Part shown: positions 59,936-64,000 of the stretch, piece by piece
Layout of the letters: each line of letters begins with the position of its first letter
How positions within the stretch are numbered: the first letter of the stretch is position 1
Source of the DNA: Corythoichthys intestinalis
Lineage: Eukaryota > Chordata > Actinopteri > Syngnathiformes > Syngnathidae
Direction: 5' to 3'
DNA: 64,000 bases
Assembly (NCBI RefSeq): GCF_030265065.1
Contig: NC_080410.1
Span: 49,830,398 to 49,894,397, forward strand
The notes under the pieces: model-generated
Seen by the model: the letters and a program-made list of their open reading frames with translations, nothing else
Told to the model about the DNA's origin: nothing
The model's database searches: none
Position numbers and translations under genes: made by a program

Positions 59936-60896
59936 TCGGGTTGTTCCGATCATGTTTTTTTGCTCCCGATCGTTTTAGTTTGAGTATCTGCCGATCCCAA
60001 TATTTCCCGATCCGATGCTTTTTTTTGCTCCCAATTGAATTCCAATCATTCCTGATAATTTTCCCCGATCAGATACATTTTGGCAATGCATTAAGAAAAA
60101 AATGAATAAAACTCGGACGAATATATACATTCAACTTACAGTACATAAGTACTGTATTTGTTTCTTATGACAATAAATCCTCAAGATGGCATTTGCATTT
60201 TTAACATTTTCTGTGAGAGGGATCCATGGATAGAAAGACTTGTGACTTTGTATATTGTGACTAAATATTGCCATCTAGTGTATTTATTGAGCTTTCAGTA
60301 AATTATACTGCAGTCATGCCCCAATGCATGATGGGAAGTGGAACCATGACTGTGCGTAGTGCTACCAATTGATATATCTTCTCTGCGTTGGGAAATAAAA
60401 TAAGGTGTTAAGAAAAAGATCAATTGCTACCTTGCTTCCCCACATTGCTTCCCATGATATTTCTAATTGTAGGGAGAGGGATTGTAAGGCTTTAGCCAAT
60501 TAAAATAAGCCTCCAAAGGCTGTCAAAATTCACGCTACTCATTTTACGCTGCCTTTTATCTCTATATAGGTAAAACGGCGCCATTACAGATTGAGCGCGA
60601 CAATGCGTGAGTGGGTCGTGCAGCGCATGCATTAATTGCGTTAAATTTAATAATGTGATACATTTGATACATTTAAAAAAACTAACATAAAATTTGATAA
60701 CCCTACCTTAAGCCTAAACTAAAGACTCTGGTTGAGTGTAACGACATATTATGTCTAACGTTAAATACAATTAGAAAACGATGTAATTAAAAAATATATA
60801 TATATCAAAAAAAGGCATGGCCGATATTTTCTTTGCCGATTCCGATACTTTGAAAATGACGTGATCGGACCAGATCGATCTGCATCGGGACATCTA
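59936..60896. mobile_element. hAT family B, reverse orientation
   Basis: CGGGTTGTTCCGATCATG to GCATCGGGACATCTA. Clear homology to 32994-34237. Target duplication not resolved. Confidence 0.8.
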
Positions 60897-61266
60897 TGAG
60901 ACGCATCGGTCACTACCTGCTACCACACTAGCATCATGCGGGCGTAGTTTTTAGCAACATCGGAATATTTTGTAGCGGCTGTCGGCTGCGGTAAGGTTTT
61001 TTTTTAAAAAATTTATATTATTGCTTCTTCCTCTACGCGCGTGACGTCGGCGTGTTGTCCCGCATGACAAGTAGTCCGGGCAAAAAGTGATGCTTAAGAG
61101 TTGGCAAAATTAAACGATTCCTCGAGGTTAATAAAATTACTCGGATCAGTTTTGAAACTCGAGTTGCTCGAGTATTCATTTCAGCTCTAAATTTTAGACA
61201 GTGGTCAGCAGCAAATAAATGCGAGACAAAGCCTTATTTTTGCCTGATTGAAAAATGACACAATGA

Positions 61267-62850
61267 TACATGCTCATACATTTCTCCGGGGAGAGTTGGG
61301 ACGGGGCTTTACAGTCCCAGCCCGACTCCCCCCTGTTTTTAATGCACCACACACCAAGGTTGTGGGATGGTTGGGACCTGCTGGGGGGGGGGGGGGCCTC
61401 ACGGCTGCCTCCTCACCACAGGCCCCGCCATCCCTGCACCTTTTTTAAATGCACCACACACATCATACTCCACAGGAGAGCTCTGGCAAAGGGCGGTGGG
61501 ACGGGCGGCTGGACAGAAACTCCATGCTGCGGTCCCACTGCCCCAAGCCAAGCTCTCCTATTTTAATGCATACATTGCACTACCCTCCCCTCACACCCCC
61601 ATCACGGTGCTGGGTGATGGCTGCCAGTCGGGAACCTGGCAGCCACAGTAATAGGGTGGTAGGTGGGTCCCACACTTTTTCTATATGGCGTGGCTCCCGG
61701 GGTGTGGCCTCCCCTCTGCCTCGGCTGCCGGCCGCGGGAGTGGGTTGGGGGGTCGGGTCTCCGATCTTGCGTCGCCCCATGGCAGTCCCTGGGCGTTCTC
61801 CTGCCTCCGCCTTCCCCTCTCTTCTCTGGCTGGGCGTCCGCCCTGCGCTCCGTCGCGGGTCGCTGGCTGGGCGCCGGTGTATCAGCGGGGTGTCGCCTGC
61901 ACCGGCGGGGGGCCCTGCCTTGCCTGGGGCTTGGTGGGCCGCTGGGGGTCCCGTGGCGTGCTGTGCCGGTTGGGGGGCTGTGGCTCGTGGTCCGGGTGGG
62001 CGGGCGGGGGTGGGTGTAGGCGTGGGGGTTGGTGATGCGTCCCCTCCTGCCATCCCTGAAGGCCGGTTGATGGGCGCGCGGGTGGCCCGGGGGACCACCC
62101 TGGGTCCCGGGGGGGGGTGACGGTGGCTCCTTTGCTGGGCGGTTGGAGGAGGGATGGGCTGCGCGTGGATCCCCCCGCCCCCCCGCCCGCCCTCCCTCCC
62201 CGGGCTGGCTGGGTGTGGGCCGTGGCCCTGGGTTGGTGCCCGCGCGGTCTCTCCGCCCGTCTGCGTGGCTGTCGCGCGCCCGGTGGGGCTTGCGTGCTGC
62301 TGGATGTGGTAGGGCATGCTCGGGTTGGGGGTTCCGGTGCCGGGATTGGCGATGCGGCGGCGTAGGGTTGGTCGCCAACGGGCTTTCACTCATAAGAGAT
62401 TCACACGATTACTGGGTTCTAGATCACAGAACTGATTTGTGTACACTCTACCCCTTTCAATCACTTAGTTTATAGTCTTATAGACACCCCCACCCCCATT
62501 CTCCTCTTTCACTGGCCAATAGGCCCCCACATGGTGTAAACCGGAAATACATCTCGCTGACGATAGCACCAGCATATTAGTAACTAGTTTAGATGTTCAA
62601 TGTATTTCTTGTTGTTGTTTGTGTATGTGTTTCTTTTCTTTCTTCTCTTGTATTTCTTTTCTTCTGTCCCCCCATAATCCCTTCCTGTTCGCTGCTTTGT
62701 CATAATAAAAAGGTATTTTGAATGATCACAATGGGAGTATGTCAGACTCTCAATGTGAAACATTAAAACTGTTCAGAATCCGGGCACTTAGACTTCCATT
62801 CTCTGTGTCAAACAGCTGAACAGGACAGGTTTAAAAAAAAAAAAAAAAAA
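61267..62850 (+). mobile_element. GC-rich retroposon with poly(A) tail and 17-bp target duplication
   Basis: Ends in an 18-base A-run (62833-62850). The exact direct repeat GAAAAATGACACAATGA flanks it (61250-61266, 62851-62867), the mark of target-primed reverse transcription. The first third has loosely repeated units near 61336, 61440 and 61558 sharing TTTTAATGCA. The middle (61680-62330) is extremely G/C-rich. The 3' part is ordinary in composition with AATAAA near 62704. No reverse transcriptase or ORF product is recognisable, so it is a 5'-truncated LINE 3' region or a non-coding retroposon. Confidence 0.85.
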
Positions 62851-62867
62851 GAAAAATGACACAATGA

Positions 62868-63470
62868 AACTATCGGCAGCTTTATTTGCAATGTGTTACA
62901 AATTGTGCCACTTTGGGATTTTTTTTTATTGTTCATATTAGCAATGCTTTTGTGGTTTAATATGATTTTTATAAGCCAGACAGATGAAAATAATTCATTT
63001 CGGTGATTCGCTGTTGTTCATTCACCCCCCACCCCACCCTTACACACTCATGTCCTCGCTTCCATTCACAAAATGAAATGACCAATTAGAGCAGTTAAAG
63101 GACGACTGATTAATTGCATAACAAAGTCACTGCGACGTTGTTCACGCAGGCTGCGTGTCATTCTTCGTATCAGTGACGGAGGCGCGTTAAGGTCGCCGTG
63201 TCCTTGTGCAGATGTTGAGGGCTCCTTTTCCGCCACCCACCCCTACCCATACACAATAGTGACATCACTGTCCTCTATGATGTCTTTTCAGGCACTCACT
63301 CAGACGCAGCTTCAAAAAGATAACAGGATTTATTTATTCATTTTTTGACTACACATTCTATACTGAACACAATCATCCCAGACCTTTTGAAGAATATTAG
63401 AAGCACACGAATTTAAGGGATATCGTGCATTGATTTCCACTGTGTTTAAAAAGAGACTGAAGTAAAGTTG
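62868..63470. other. right-hand stretch without recognised gene
   Basis: Ordinary composition, no ORF or repeat boundary I can support. Confidence 0.35.
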
Positions 63471-63911
63471 TCCCGATCACACATTTTCCATCCCAGTTCG
63501 ATTCCGAGTCGCCTGATTTTGAGGATCTGCCGATACGGAGTACCTACCCGATACCTCGGCAATTAATTTATTTACGAATTGGCTCCAAAAAATATATTTT
63601 TAAATTCATTTTGAGAAATTATGTGGCTTTCAATCATTAGGGCTGTCCCAAACGACTATTTTTTTATCCCGATTAGTCAGACGACTATTTTTGGGGAGTC
63701 AACTAATCTAATAATTAAAAAAACATATATATATTTTTTTATTTTATTTTACTAATTTAGCAATGACATTTTTTGTTGACGCTTATTAATTCACAAAAAA
63801 CATTTTGGAAAACAAAATGACACGTAAAGCACGTACAAAAAAAAAACCAAGTAAATAAAAATAATAAATCACAAATAAACAATGAGGTCAAATGCTGAAA
63901 GCATTAACTAG
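63471..63911. repeat. ends of hAT-like repeats
   Basis: 63475-63570 has a GTTGTCCCGATCACA-type repeat. 63638-63715 starts TAGGGCTGTCCCAAACG, typical of another fish hAT MITE. Boundaries unresolved. Confidence 0.4.
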
Positions 63912-64000
63912 TCAGCATGCGCATCTTTCGTGGCACGCCAGACCTACTTAGAGTGTTTGTTGCCAAAAAGCTCAATCTTGGTCTCATCTGACCAAAGCAC
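63912..64000 (-). mobile_element. Tc1-like transposase fragment, cut by window edge
   Basis: Nearly identical to 22485-22575 and codes the same minus-strand peptide region (WSDETKIE, then WRAT). It continues beyond the window. Confidence 0.75.

Larger units (their letters stand above)
58126..61189. mobile_element. family C hAT with nested elements
   Basis: Left end TAGGGCTGCGGCTATC; right end CTCGAGTATTCATTTCAGCTCTA. Interrupted by 58768-59709 and 59936-60896. Flanking 8-mers do not match, so the pairing of ends is tentative. A-run at 58396-58418. Confidence 0.5.

Noticed and set aside
61580-62393. Long Pro/Arg/Gly-rich ORFs (up to 269 codons) on both strands
   Set aside because: Extreme GC content removes stop codons in all frames. 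The composition is low complexity, and the region lies in a retroposon with no recognisable domain.

Overview
This is a stretch of teleost fish nuclear genome. It is AT-rich, intron-containing vertebrate DNA packed with fish-type DNA transposons (many hAT families, at least three Tc1/mariner families, one Kolobok-like element) and a GC-rich retroposon. I see no prokaryotic, CRISPR, tRNA or rRNA features, and I recognise no retrovirus-like or other capsid-bearing element.

The host genes form a cluster of tissue inhibitors of metalloproteinases (TIMPs). Three lie in tandem on the minus strand: exon 1 of paralogue A (164-293, rest off the left edge), complete five-exon paralogue B (1933-11733) and complete five-exon paralogue C (17413-19406). 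A fourth, on the plus strand (42079-52044), is a complete five-exon timp2, recognised by its TIMP2-type acidic C-terminal tail. The three complete genes have identical intron phases (1, 0, 1, 0), all 12 TIMP cysteines and a Cys-x-Cys mature N terminus. They differ at the C terminus: TIMP2-like tail (timp2), Asp-run tail (C), no acidic tail (B). A and B share a promoter block with a TATA box; C and timp2 have their own TATA-like boxes. A CCAAT-box promoter with a splice donor near 55.4-55.6 kb may be the 5' end of the next gene; usp36 would fit mammalian gene order.

Almost everything else is transposon. I placed most elements by exact or near-exact 8-bp target duplications (hAT), TA (Tc1) or TTAA (Kolobok). 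They are nested several deep: 11.94-15.58 kb (about three levels), 29.07-32.97 kb (Tc1 containing a hAT, containing two more hATs, one of which holds another) and 52.67-54.90 kb (Tc1 inside a hAT). The introns of B and timp2 are largely made of these insertions. One hAT insertion in timp2 intron 3 begins 8 bp past the splice donor. A 1.58-kb GC-rich retroposon with a poly(A) tail and a 17-bp target duplication sits at 61267-62850; a rearranged older copy occupies about 38.07-41.5 kb.

The most notable points are the local TIMP expansion with diverging tails, four N-glycosylation sequons in timp2, the GC-rich retroposon, and a Tc1 family whose two copies share loss of the first catalytic aspartate.
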